Below, one piece after another: positions 41,874 through 49,837 of a DNA stretch of 49,867 bases. The DNA comes from an uncultured Eubacteriales bacterium (GTDB lineage: Bacteria > Bacillota > Clostridia > Oscillospirales > Acutalibacteraceae): positions 1 to 49,867 of the forward strand of contig CAKSGV010000018.1 of NCBI GenBank assembly GCA_934454845.1. The letters are read 5' to 3'. Position numbers and translations under genes: made by a program. Within the stretch, counting starts at the first letter, position 1. Each line of letters begins with the position of its first letter. Below the pieces are notes generated by a model. That model was not told the origin of the DNA, made no database searches, and saw only the letters and a program-made list of their open reading frames with translations.

Positions 41874-42377
41874 GTGGCGGAAGAAATTAAAAAAGAAAAA
41901 ACCGAGCAGAAGTCCGAAAAGAAAAAAAGCAAAAAAGATATTGAAATAGAAGAGCTTAAAAAAGAGCTTGATAAAAAAAGCGATCTTTTAATAAGGACTG
42001 CCGCGGAATTTGATAATTTTAAAAAGCGCACAGAAAAAGAAAGGCTTGGTATTGCACAGTTCGCAAAAGCCGAGATTGCAAAAAAGCTTTTGCCGATACT
42101 TGATAATATCGACAGGGCGCAGTCAAGCGATACCGAAAGCGCGGATTATATTAAAGGTATAGAAATGATAGTAAAGCAGTTCAGAGCATTGCCGGAACAG
42201 CTTTCCCTTGAAGAAATAGGAAAAGAGGGAGAACCCTTTGATCCGAATTTTCACGAAGCAGTAATGCATATCGAAGATGAGGATTTAGGCGAAAATGTTA
42301 TAGCCGAAGTTCTTCAAAAGGGTTATAAAATGGGAGATACCGTTTTAAGAGCGGCTATGGTAAAGGTCGCAAATTAA
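41874..42377 (+). CDS. grpE: Nucleotide exchange factor GrpE
   Basis: Exchanges ADP for ATP on DnaK. 167 residues: a Lys/Glu-rich N-terminus and long coiled coil (about 5-60, including IEIEELKKELDKKSDLLIRT and FDNFKKRTEKER), then the beta-domain with DPNFHEAVMHIED and VLQKGYKMGDTVLRAAMVKV. GTG 41874, 2 bases after hrcA, with GGAGGAA inside the end of hrcA. dnaK follows after 62 bases. Confidence 0.97.
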   Translation: MAEEIKKEKTEQKSEKKKSKKDIEIEELKKELDKKSDLLIRTAAEFDNFKKRTEKERLGIAQFAKAEIAKKLLPILDNIDRAQSSDTESADYIKGIEMIVKQFRALPEQLSLEEIGKEGEPFDPNFHEAVMHIEDEDLGENVIAEVLQKGYKMGDTVLRAAMVKVAN

Positions 42378-42439
42378 GCATATAGCCGATTTTATTCGGT
42401 TAATATAAATAAAAAAAGAATTTTTCGGAGGAATTTATT

Positions 42440-44281
42440 ATGGGAAAAATTATTGGTATAGACTTAGGTACAACAAACTCTTGCGTAGCGGTTATGGAAG
42501 GCGGCGAGCCGGTAGTAATAGCTAATGCAGAGGGTGCAAGAACTACGCCGAGCGTAGTAGCATTTTCTAAAACAGGCGAAAGAATGGTAGGTCAGGTCGC
42601 AAAGCGCCAGGCTATCACTAACCCTGAAAGAACCATAAGCTCTATCAAAAGAGAAATGGGTACCAATTACACCGTTGAGATCGACTCTAAGAAATACACT
42701 CCTCAGGAGATCTCCGCAATTATCCTGCAGAAACTTAAAACAGACGCCGAAAGCTATCTCGGTCAGCCAGTAACAGAGGCGGTAATCACCGTTCCTGCTT
42801 ACTTTACAGACTCACAGCGTCAGGCTACCAAAGATGCCGGTAAAATAGCAGGTCTTGACGTAAAGAGAATTATAAACGAGCCTACAGCCGCTGCTCTTGC
42901 TTACAGTATCGATAAGGAAGACGATCAGAAAGTTATGGTTTACGACCTCGGCGGAGGTACTTTTGATGTTTCTATCATTGAAATGGGCGACGGCGTTCAG
43001 GAAGTTCTCGCAACTGCGGGTAATAACAGACTCGGCGGCGACGATTTCGATAAGCGTATAATGGATTATATTGTAAACACATTTAAGGCAGAGCAGGGAA
43101 TTGATCTTTCAAACGATAAAATGGCAATGCAGAGAGTAAAGGAAGCCGCTGAAAAAGCTAAGATAGACCTTTCGGGTATGACATCTGCCGAAATAAATCT
43201 TCCCTTTATCACCGCTGATTCAACCGGTCCTAAGCACTTTGAAACTACACTTACCAGAGCAAAATTCAATGAGCTTACAGCCGATCTTGTAGAATCCACA
43301 ATGGGTCCTGTCCGTCAGGCTCTTAACGATTCCGGACTTAGCAAAAATGATATTCATAAAGTTCTTATGGTCGGCGGCTCTTCAAGAATTCCGGCTGTTC
43401 AGGAAGCAGTTAAAGCGTTTATGGGCTCCGAGCCGTTCAAGGGAATCAACCCCGATGAGTGTGTAGCAATAGGTGCCGCTCTTCAGGCAGGTGTTCTGGG
43501 CGGCGATGTTAAGGGACTTCTTCTTCTCGATGTTACTCCGCTTTCACTAGGAATTGAAACTATGGGCGGCGTTTCCACAAAGGTAATCGAAAGAAATACA
43601 ACCATACCTACAAAGAAAAGCCAGATATTCTCTACTGCCGCTGACGGTCAGACCTCGGTTGAAGTTCATGTGTTACAGGGCGAAAGAGAATTTGCAAAGG
43701 ATAATAAGACGCTCGGCGTGTTCCACCTTGACGGAATTGCTCCCGCTCCGCGCGGTATCCCTCAGATCGAAGTTACTTTCGATATCGACGCTAACGGTAT
43801 AGTTCACGTTTCCGCTAAAGACCTCGGAACAGGTAAGGAAAATAATATCACTATTACTTCTAATACCAATATGTCTAAAGAGGATATCGATAAGGCTGTT
43901 AAAGAGGCTGAATCATATGCTGCTGAGGATAAAAAACGCCGTGAGGCTGTCGATGTCCGCAACAATGCCGATCAGATGATCTATCAGACAGAAAAAACTG
44001 TTTCCGAATTCGGCGATAAGCTTTCAGAGGATGAAAAGAATAAGATTAATTCCGCAAAAGAGGCTTTAAAAGAGGCTCTTAAGGGCGAGGATGTCGAGGC
44101 TATAAAGGCTAAACAGGAAGAACTTCAGAAAGAAGTATATGCTGTAAGCGAAAAGGTATATAAAGCTGCCGCACAGGCACAGGGCGAACAGAGCGGCGCT
44201 GAGCCGAACGCAAATGCACAGGGCGATCCGAATGTTTATGAAGCCGATTATACCGATGTTGACGATAATAACAAAAAGTGA
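42440..44281 (+). CDS. dnaK: Chaperone DnaK (Hsp70)
   Basis: ATP-driven chaperone. 613 residues: nucleotide-binding domain beginning IIGIDLGTTNSCVAVMEGG, VPAYFTDSQRQATKDAG and VYDLGGGTFDVSIIEMG, the linker LLLLDVTPLSLGIET, a substrate-binding domain, and an acidic tail with a Gln/Ala-rich stretch ending DVDDNNKK. ATG 42440 is preceded by CGGAGG. In Gram-positive fashion there is no 24-residue insert of the proteobacterial type in the ATPase domain. An apparent extra promoter overlaps its 3' end. Confidence 0.98.
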   Translation: MGKIIGIDLGTTNSCVAVMEGGEPVVIANAEGARTTPSVVAFSKTGERMVGQVAKRQAITNPERTISSIKREMGTNYTVEIDSKKYTPQEISAIILQKLKTDAESYLGQPVTEAVITVPAYFTDSQRQATKDAGKIAGLDVKRIINEPTAAALAYSIDKEDDQKVMVYDLGGGTFDVSIIEMGDGVQEVLATAGNNRLGGDDFDKRIMDYIVNTFKAEQGIDLSNDKMAMQRVKEAAEKAKIDLSGMTSAEINLPFITADSTGPKHFETTLTRAKFNELTADLVESTMGPVRQALNDSGLSKNDIHKVLMVGGSSRIPAVQEAVKAFMGSEPFKGINPDECVAIGAALQAGVLGGDVKGLLLLDVTPLSLGIETMGGVSTKVIERNTTIPTKKSQIFSTAADGQTSVEVHVLQGEREFAKDNKTLGVFHLDGIAPAPRGIPQIEVTFDIDANGIVHVSAKDLGTGKENNITITSNTNMSKEDIDKAVKEAESYAAEDKKRREAVDVRNNADQMIYQTEKTVSEFGDKLSEDEKNKINSAKEALKEALKGEDVEAIKAKQEELQKEVYAVSEKVYKAAAQAQGEQSGAEPNANAQGDPNVYEADYTDVDDNNKK

Positions 44282-44287
44282 TATAAT
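44259..44287 (+). promoter_or_regulatory. Candidate promoter for dnaJ at the end of dnaK
   Basis: TTGACG (44259-44264) within the last dnaK codons, 17 bases, TATAAT (44282-44287) just after the stop. Transcription would begin near 44294, directly before the hairpin at 44297. No CIRCE is linked to it. The -35 sits in codons for a common DnaK tail (DVDD), so chance is possible. Confidence 0.5.
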
Positions 44288-44296
44288 ATAACAGCT

Positions 44297-44327
44297 TTTA
44301 CGGGCGTGACTTTTTCACGCCCGTAAA
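44297..44327 (+). promoter_or_regulatory. Intercistronic hairpin between dnaK and dnaJ
   Basis: TTTACGGGCGTGA (44297-44309) and TCACGCCCGTAAA (44315-44327) form a perfect 13-bp stem with loop CTTTT. No T run follows (GTAAAG), so it is not a full intrinsic terminator. It likely protects the 3' end of dnaK mRNA, or forms the 5' end of a separate dnaJ message, giving more DnaK than DnaJ. Confidence 0.75.
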
Positions 44328-44353
44328 GTAAAGTTAAAACGGGAGAAATTTGC

Positions 44354-45511
44354 GTGGCTGAAGAAAAGAGAGATTATTATGATGTCCTCGGAGTGGACAA
44401 ATCCGTAAACGATGATGATTTAAAAAAAGCATATAGGAAAGCCGCAAAAAAATATCACCCTGATCTTCATCCGGGTGACGCAGAAGCAGAAAAGAAATTC
44501 AAGGAAGTCAACGAGGCTTACGAGGTTCTTTCAAATAAGGAAAAACGCGCGAGATACGATCAGTTCGGCCATGCCGGAGTAGATCCGAATTTCTCTGCCG
44601 GCGGACAGGGAGGTTACGGCGGTGGATTTACCGGAGATTTCGGAGATCTCGGAGATATTTTCAGCTCATTTTTCGGCGGCGGTTTCGGCGGCGGGCAGAG
44701 AGCCAATCCGAATGCTCCGAGAAGAGGTAACGACGCATCCGCAGCTGTGAATGTTTCATTTGAAGAGGCGGCAAAGGGCTGTAAAAAGACCATAAAGATT
44801 ACTAAAATTGATAACTGCCCCGATTGCGGCGGCTCAGGCGCCGAAAAGGGAAGCTCACCTAAAACCTGCCCCGTTTGCCACGGCAGCGGTCAGGTAACAA
44901 GCGTTCAGCGCACTCCTTTCGGTCAGATGAGAACACAGCACGTGTGCGATAATTGCAGAGGCAGCGGTAAAATAGTCGATAAGCCGTGCCGCACCTGCGC
45001 CGGAAAGGGCAGGATAAGACACACGGTCGAAAAAACCGTTGAGATCCCTGCGGGAATTGACGACGGACAGATAATAAACCTACGCGGCGGCGGTGACGCC
45101 GGAATTAACGGCGGACCTTCGGGAGATCTTAGAATAAATGTCAATATGCGCCCGCATCCGTTCTTTGAACGCAAGGGCTTTGATGTTTATTGCGATATTC
45201 CTATCACTTTTGCTCAGGCGGCTTTAGGTGCTGAGATCACCGTTCCTACGCTTGACGGTAAGGTTAAATTCACTATTCACGAAGGCACACAGCCCGGTGA
45301 TGAATTTAAGCTAAAGGGCAAGGGAATTCAGCGCCTTAACTATATCGGCAAAGGCGACGAGTATGTAAAGATCGTTGTGGAAGTGCCTAAAGATCTTTCG
45401 AAAACCCAAAAAGAAAAGCTTATGGAATTTGACGGCATTACCACAGAAAAGAATTATAAAAAGAAAAAATCTTTTTCTGAAAAGGTTAAAGATTTTCTCG
45501 GAGATAAATAA
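44354..45511 (+). CDS. dnaJ: Chaperone DnaJ (Hsp40)
   Basis: Co-chaperone that delivers substrates to DnaK and stimulates its ATPase. 385 residues: J domain with DYYDVLGV and the HPD motif (KKYHPDLHPGD), a Gly/Phe-rich stretch (GGYGGGFTGDFGD...FFGGGFGGG), four zinc-finger repeats (CPDCGGSG, CPVCHGSG, CDNCRGSG, CRTCAGKG) and the C-terminal substrate domains. Type I DnaJ, all parts present. GTG 44354 follows GGGAG by 8 bases. Last gene of the heat-shock operon. Confidence 0.98.
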   Translation: MAEEKRDYYDVLGVDKSVNDDDLKKAYRKAAKKYHPDLHPGDAEAEKKFKEVNEAYEVLSNKEKRARYDQFGHAGVDPNFSAGGQGGYGGGFTGDFGDLGDIFSSFFGGGFGGGQRANPNAPRRGNDASAAVNVSFEEAAKGCKKTIKITKIDNCPDCGGSGAEKGSSPKTCPVCHGSGQVTSVQRTPFGQMRTQHVCDNCRGSGKIVDKPCRTCAGKGRIRHTVEKTVEIPAGIDDGQIINLRGGGDAGINGGPSGDLRINVNMRPHPFFERKGFDVYCDIPITFAQAALGAEITVPTLDGKVKFTIHEGTQPGDEFKLKGKGIQRLNYIGKGDEYVKIVVEVPKDLSKTQKEKLMEFDGITTEKNYKKKKSFSEKVKDFLGDK

Positions 45512-45556
45512 AATAAACGGCTGTAAATAACCGATGTTATTTACAGCCGTTTATTT
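45511..45556. terminator. Bidirectional terminator between dnaJ and the esterase gene
   Basis: Perfect 21-bp stem: left arm 45511-45531 (contains AACGGCTGTAAATAAC), loop CGAT, right arm 45536-45556 (contains GTTATTTACAGCCGTT). It overlaps the last base of the dnaJ stop and lies 6 bases from the convergent esterase stop, so it can serve both. Confidence 0.93.
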
Positions 45557-45561
45557 TATTA

Positions 45562-46233
45562 TTAAAACCATTCTTCACAAAATTCGGGAGTTTTTGTGAA
45601 ATCCGTTCTGCGCCGGCTTAAAAGCCAATCAATAATATCCGTATTATCATAAACATAGTCGATGCAATCGTTATGTCCGAATTCAGGCATAAGCACAAGC
45701 CTTGCATTGCCTCCGCACTTATTTATGGCTTCAACCATAATTTTTGAATATTCGGGAATAACAGTGGTATCTTTTTCCCCGTGAAACGCATAGACCGGAG
45801 TTGTTTTAAGCACGCTTGCTCTCCACGCCATAGAGCCTCCCGCAACAGGCGCTATTGCAGAAAAGAAATTGTTATAAGTCATAGCCATTGCAAATGTTCC
45901 GAAACCGCCCATACTTGAACCTGTAAGACAGATCCTGTCTTTTTTTATATCAAATTCAGAAACGGTTTTATCTATGATATTCTTGACCTTTTCTACTACA
46001 TTGTCCCATACAAACATAGCCGGACATTGCAGACACAAAACCACAGCGTTAAATTCTTTGTTTTTTGCCAATAATTGAGGTATACCGTGTCTTTCCAAGT
46101 GGGAAATATCTTTTCCGCGCTCTCCCGCGCCGTGAAGATAAACAAGAAGAGGAAGATCGCAATAGTCATCAGGATAATGAACGGTATAATTGATCTCATC
46201 AGGTTTTTCATTTAAAAATACTTTTTTATTCAT
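45562..46233 (-). CDS. Alpha/beta hydrolase, esterase/peptidase-like
   Basis: 223-residue serine hydrolase of the prolyl-oligopeptidase/feruloyl-esterase-like group: oxyanion region LVYLHGAGERGKD, nucleophile elbow TGSSMGGFG (Ser107), acid in HGEKDTTV and His in EFGHNDCID. No signal peptide, so cytoplasmic. The substrate is unknown; many gut Clostridia use such enzymes on acylated sugars. ATG 46233 follows GGAGGC (46241-46246) by 7 bases; a TTG at 46239 abuts the ribosome site and is rejected. Single-gene unit. Confidence 0.85.
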   Translation of the reverse strand: MNKKVFLNEKPDEINYTVHYPDDYCDLPLLVYLHGAGERGKDISHLERHGIPQLLAKNKEFNAVVLCLQCPAMFVWDNVVEKVKNIIDKTVSEFDIKKDRICLTGSSMGGFGTFAMAMTYNNFFSAIAPVAGGSMAWRASVLKTTPVYAFHGEKDTTVIPEYSKIMVEAINKCGGNARLVLMPEFGHNDCIDYVYDNTDIIDWLLSRRRTDFTKTPEFCEEWF

Positions 46234-46296
46234 TCGCAAGGCCTCCGATTATTTTATTAAATTTTAACATATTTTTATTTAAAAGTAAAGTGAATA

Positions 46297-46351
46297 AGTA
46301 GAATCGATTTTCTTTTCTCTACTGCGAGTAGAAATACAGTAGAGGAGTAGA
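46297..46351. repeat. Cluster of AGTAGA repeats upstream of the glycosyltransferase operon
   Basis: AGTAGA occurs at 46297-46302, 46327-46332, 46338-46343 and 46346-46351, and its reverse complement TCTACT at 46318-46323, forming the palindrome TCTACT-GCG-AGTAGA (46318-46332). A wider repeat CTACTG...CAGTAG also spans the same place. It lies directly upstream of the -35 element at 46364, in the position of an operator or activator site. Confidence 0.6.
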
Positions 46352-46363
46352 ATTATTCTTAGA

Positions 46364-46392
46364 TTGACAAAATACTCAAAAAAAGTTAAAAT
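46364..46392 (+). promoter_or_regulatory. Promoter of the GT8-acyltransferase operon
   Basis: TTGACA (46364-46369), 17 bases, TAAAAT (46387-46392). The start would lie near 46399, giving a leader of about 11 bases carrying AAAGGGTG, so the operon is translated almost from its 5' end. Repeats lie 13 to 67 bases upstream. Confidence 0.82.
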
Positions 46393-46409
46393 TACAAAGA
46401 AAGGGTGAA

Positions 46410-47225
46410 ATGACTTTGAATATACTTTATTGCGGAGATGAAAATATTTCCGGCGGAATTCTTTTAAGCGTGCTCTCATTGCTTGAAAGCACAAAAGAAA
46501 AGCTTAATATTTTTATTCTCACAGCAAGTATTGAAAGCCGCAGTCCTATCGGAGATGAGTTCGAAAATAAACTTAATGTTACCTTAAAAAAATATAATTC
46601 TCAAAATTTTGCAAGGGTTATCGATGTAACTGAAATGTTTGCCGATTGCAAACCCGTGGCAAATCTGTCGACGAGATTTACTCCCTTTTGTATGCTAAGG
46701 CTTTTTGCCGACGAAGTAAAAGAAATTCCTGATAAAATTCTTTATCTTGATTGTGATGTTTTGGCAAGGAAAGATTTTAAAGAGCTTTATGAAATCAATG
46801 TTTCGGAGTTTGAAATATGCGGAGTTCCCGACAGATACGGAAAGTATTTTTTCGGTCACGCTCCTTTTAAGCATGATTATATAAACTCCGGAGTTTTACT
46901 TATAAATATGGATCTTGTAAGAAAAAACAAAACTTTTAAAAAATGCAGGGAATTGTGCAGAACGAAAAAAATGTTTATGCCGGATCAAACCGTCTTAAAT
47001 AAGCTGGCCGAAAAAAAGCTAATAAAAAATATTTTCAATGAGCAGGGAAACCCTAAAGAAGATACTGTTTTTCAGCATTTTACGACAAGATTTATATTTT
47101 TCCCTTTTATCAAAACTCAAACTGTTAAGCCCTGGGATATAGAAGGTGTTCACGAAAAGCTTAGATTGACCGATTATGACGGTCTTTATGATAAATTCTT
47201 TAAGGAGAAACAAAATTATGAATAA
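46410..47225 (+). CDS. GT8-family glycosyltransferase (first of two)
   Basis: 271-residue GT-A-fold, retaining-type glycosyltransferase of family 8 (UDP-Gal/Glc transferases of LPS and polysaccharide synthesis). NILYCGDENISGGI at the N-terminus, the DxD metal motif in LYLDCDVLARKDF, INSGVLLINMDLV, and DQTVLNKL with a C-terminal KPWDIEGVHE. No membrane segment, so cytoplasmic. ATG 46410 is near AAAGGGTG; an in-frame TTG at 46416 has better spacing and could be the true start. Its end overlaps the second GT8 gene by 8 bases. Confidence 0.88.
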   Translation: MTLNILYCGDENISGGILLSVLSLLESTKEKLNIFILTASIESRSPIGDEFENKLNVTLKKYNSQNFARVIDVTEMFADCKPVANLSTRFTPFCMLRLFADEVKEIPDKILYLDCDVLARKDFKELYEINVSEFEICGVPDRYGKYFFGHAPFKHDYINSGVLLINMDLVRKNKTFKKCRELCRTKKMFMPDQTVLNKLAEKKLIKNIFNEQGNPKEDTVFQHFTTRFIFFPFIKTQTVKPWDIEGVHEKLRLTDYDGLYDKFFKEKQNYE

Positions 47226-48168
47226 TGAGATTCCGATTTTTTTCACAGTTGACGATAACTATGCGCCTTTTCTTGCAGCTGCAATAAATTCGGCGGTAAA
47301 GAATTCCTCTGATAACAGGAAATACAGTGCGATAGTTTTATATCAGGAATTAAGCAGTGAAAATATCGAGAAATTAAGCAAGCTTGCAAAAGATAATTTT
47401 TCTGTGAAATTTTATGCTATGGAAAAAAGCTTTGACGCTATAACCGACAGAATGAGCAACAGGCTTCGCTGCGATTATTTCACGCTTACGATATATTTCA
47501 GGCTTTTTATTCCGCTTATGTTTCCTCAGTTTGATAAGGGTATTTATATAGACAGCGATGTTGTTTTAACTTCGGATATTGCCGAGCTTTTCGATATCGA
47601 TATAAAAGATAATTTTATCGGCGCTTGCAGGGATTATTCCATTGCGGATGTTCCTCCGCTTGTAAAGTATACCGAAAACGCAGTGGGAGTAAAAGGCGAT
47701 GAATATATCAATTCCGGCGTTTTATTAATGAATTTAAAGAAAATGAGAGATAATGATTTTGAAGGTCATTTCTTAAATCTTTTAAATACCTATCATTTTG
47801 ATTCAATAGCGCCGGATCAGGATTATATCAACGCTATCTGCAACGGAAAAATTCATTATCTTTCACAGGAATGGGATACTATGCCCGATAGCTCGGTACC
47901 CGTTGAAAATCCGAAGCTTATTCATTATAATCTCTTCTCGAAGCCATGGTGCTATGACGGAATAAAGTATGCCGATGAATTCTTTAAATACGCAAGCGAC
48001 TGCGGATATATCGAAGAGATAAATGAATATAAAAAGAATTATTCCGACGAGCAGAAAAATTCGGATAAGGATTGCCTTGAGTTGCTTATAAGAAGAGGCA
48101 CGGAGATCCCCGAAAATGAAGTTACATTTAAAAAAATGTTTGAAAAAGGAGTTAAAATTCGTTTATGA
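47218..48168 (+). CDS. GT8-family glycosyltransferase (second of two)
   Basis: 316-residue GT8 enzyme: IPIFFTVDDNYAPFLAAAINS at the N-terminus, DxD in GIYIDSDVVLTSDI, NSGVLLMNLKKMR, DQDYINAICNGKIHYL, and the family's terminal HYNLFSKPW. A tail of about 50 residues follows. ATG 47218 follows GGAGAAAC; a longer frame from 47176 would overlap the first GT8 gene more deeply. The two GT8 proteins are clearly different sequences, so they likely add different sugars. Its end overlaps the next gene by 4 bases. Confidence 0.9.
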   Translation: MNNEIPIFFTVDDNYAPFLAAAINSAVKNSSDNRKYSAIVLYQELSSENIEKLSKLAKDNFSVKFYAMEKSFDAITDRMSNRLRCDYFTLTIYFRLFIPLMFPQFDKGIYIDSDVVLTSDIAELFDIDIKDNFIGACRDYSIADVPPLVKYTENAVGVKGDEYINSGVLLMNLKKMRDNDFEGHFLNLLNTYHFDSIAPDQDYINAICNGKIHYLSQEWDTMPDSSVPVENPKLIHYNLFSKPWCYDGIKYADEFFKYASDCGYIEEINEYKKNYSDEQKNSDKDCLELLIRRGTEIPENEVTFKKMFEKGVKIRL

Positions 48169-49031
48169 GCAAAGAAGATAATAGGCTTGAAGTAATAAAA
48201 AATATTAAAACCTATTCTGCCCTCGGCGAATTCCATAATAAGGTTGAAACTAACGATCCGGTTCTTTCGCAAAGCGAAAGCCGTGAAATTACCGACAGAT
48301 ATGTTAAAAACCGCAAAAAGCTTTCTTTCAAACTCAAAAGAGATGCCGCTACCGCTATAGCAAATGCGGCGACCTCCGTGATAAACAGGGATACGGTAAT
48401 CAAAGGGTTGGATAAAATACCCGAAGATATAAAAGGCGTAATTATCACAAGCAACCATTTCAGTCCTTTTGAAAATACCGCCGTAAGACTACTTACGAAA
48501 AAACTCAATAAAAAGCTTAATATCATCAGTCAGACGACGAATTTTGCCATGAGCGGAATTATCGGATTTTTAATGAATTACGCCGATACTGTGCCGATTT
48601 CATCGGAGCCGCATTATCTTGCGAGAGATTTTTTAAGTATTTTAAAAGAGAAAATCGTGGATAAAGGGGAAGCGGTTCTTCTTTATCCCGAACAGGAAAT
48701 GTGGTATAACTACAGAAAACCGCGCCCCCCGAAAAAAGGCGCTTACTATTATTCCGCAAAGCTTAATGTGCCTGTTATTTCCTGCTTTGTAGAGGTTATC
48801 GATACAGATAAAAGCTTGAATGATAATTTCAAAAAGGTAAAATATGTTCTTCACATTTTAGGCGTTTTGTATCCCGATATGAGTTTAGGCGCAAAGGGCG
48901 CCGCTCAAAAGCTTGCCGATGATGATTATAACTTGAAGATCAAATGCTATGAAGAAGTATATAATAAAGAGCTTGACTATACTTTCGAGCTCTCGGATAT
49001 AGCCGGTTTTAAGGGTGAAAGCATTGGATAA
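48165..49031 (+). CDS. PlsC-like acyltransferase with HX4E motif
   Basis: 288-residue lysophospholipid-acyltransferase-fold protein. Motif I reads NHFSPFEN (97-104): His98 with Glu103 in place of the usual Asp of HX4D. Motif III-like YPEQEMW (174-180) and NVPVISCFVE follow. No strong membrane segment; an N-terminal charged stretch of about 60 residues precedes the domain. Such proteins acylate glycerol phosphate or glycolipids. It is the third gene of the GT8-GT8-PlsC-PlsC operon, overlapping both neighbours by 4-8 bases. The acceptor is unknown. Confidence 0.8.
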   Translation: MSKEDNRLEVIKNIKTYSALGEFHNKVETNDPVLSQSESREITDRYVKNRKKLSFKLKRDAATAIANAATSVINRDTVIKGLDKIPEDIKGVIITSNHFSPFENTAVRLLTKKLNKKLNIISQTTNFAMSGIIGFLMNYADTVPISSEPHYLARDFLSILKEKIVDKGEAVLLYPEQEMWYNYRKPRPPKKGAYYYSAKLNVPVISCFVEVIDTDKSLNDNFKKVKYVLHILGVLYPDMSLGAKGAAQKLADDDYNLKIKCYEEVYNKELDYTFELSDIAGFKGESIG

Positions 49032-49782
49032 AAGATTTTACACTGATTTTTCCGAAGATTTTGATGAAACCAAAAATCAGAATATCAAGCTTAAAGATGA
49101 TTATAAATTTATAAGAAAAGACTTTTTATCAAGATTTTACTCGGCTTTTATCTATGCCGTAGCGGTTATATTTTCTTATCCCTATTGCAGATTTTTCCTT
49201 CATATAAAATTTGAAGGCAGAAAAAAGTTAAAAAAATTTAAAAACACCGGCATTTTTCTTTATGCCAATCACACTCAGCCTGTAGGCGATGTTTTCACGC
49301 CTGCACACGCGGTGTTTCCTAAAAGAATTTACACTATAGTAAGCGAAGCAAACTACGGAATTCCCGTTATAGGAAAAATCCTGCCTTATCTCGGAGCATT
49401 GCCGATTTTAAAAAGTGTGAGCGGAATTAAGGAGCTTACAAAAAGCATAGAAACAAGGATAGAAGAAAAAAAGTGCATTGTGATATATCCCGAGGCGCAC
49501 GTCTGGGATTATTGCACTTTTATAAGACCTTTTGCGGATACTTCTTTTAAATTCCCTGCAAAGCTTTCGGTACCTGTGTTTTCTATGACGGCAGTTTATA
49601 AAAAATCTAAAATTTTTAATAAACCTAAAGCGATATATTATATAGACGGTCCTTTTTATCCTAAAGGTCAGTCGATAAAAGAAAAATCAGAAAGCCTAAA
49701 AAATCAAGTATTAGAAAAAATGACGCAAAGAAGTAAAGAAAGCAATTTTAAATATATAGAGTATATAAAAAAAGAGATATGA
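49024..49782 (+). CDS. PlsC-like acyltransferase with HX5D motif
   Basis: 252-residue protein with one membrane segment (about 38-60) and an acyltransferase domain. Motif I reads NHTQPVGD: His83 to Asp89 is HX5D, one residue longer than the standard HX4D. IYPEAHVWDY (about 154-163) and LSVPVFSMTAVY follow. TTG 49024 is the chosen start with AAGGGTG 7 bases upstream; GTG 49015 lies in the ribosome site. It overlaps the previous gene by 8 bases. Last gene of the operon, followed by a terminator. Confidence 0.78.
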   Translation: MDKRFYTDFSEDFDETKNQNIKLKDDYKFIRKDFLSRFYSAFIYAVAVIFSYPYCRFFLHIKFEGRKKLKKFKNTGIFLYANHTQPVGDVFTPAHAVFPKRIYTIVSEANYGIPVIGKILPYLGALPILKSVSGIKELTKSIETRIEEKKCIVIYPEAHVWDYCTFIRPFADTSFKFPAKLSVPVFSMTAVYKKSKIFNKPKAIYYIDGPFYPKGQSIKEKSESLKNQVLEKMTQRSKESNFKYIEYIKKEI

Positions 49783-49837
49783 TTTCATATCTCTCAGACA
49801 GTAGACAAAGTCCTCAGCAAGAGGGCTTTGTTTTTTT
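49774..49837 (+). terminator. Inverted repeat and intrinsic terminator after the GT8-PlsC operon
   Basis: GAGATATGA (49774-49782) and TCATATCTC (49785-49793) form a 9-bp stem that includes the stop codon. Then ACAAAGTCCTC (49805-49815) and GAGGGCTTTGT (49821-49831) form an 11-bp stem with one G-T pair, followed by TTTTTT. The second is a standard terminator; the first may be a 3'-end protector. Confidence 0.88.
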
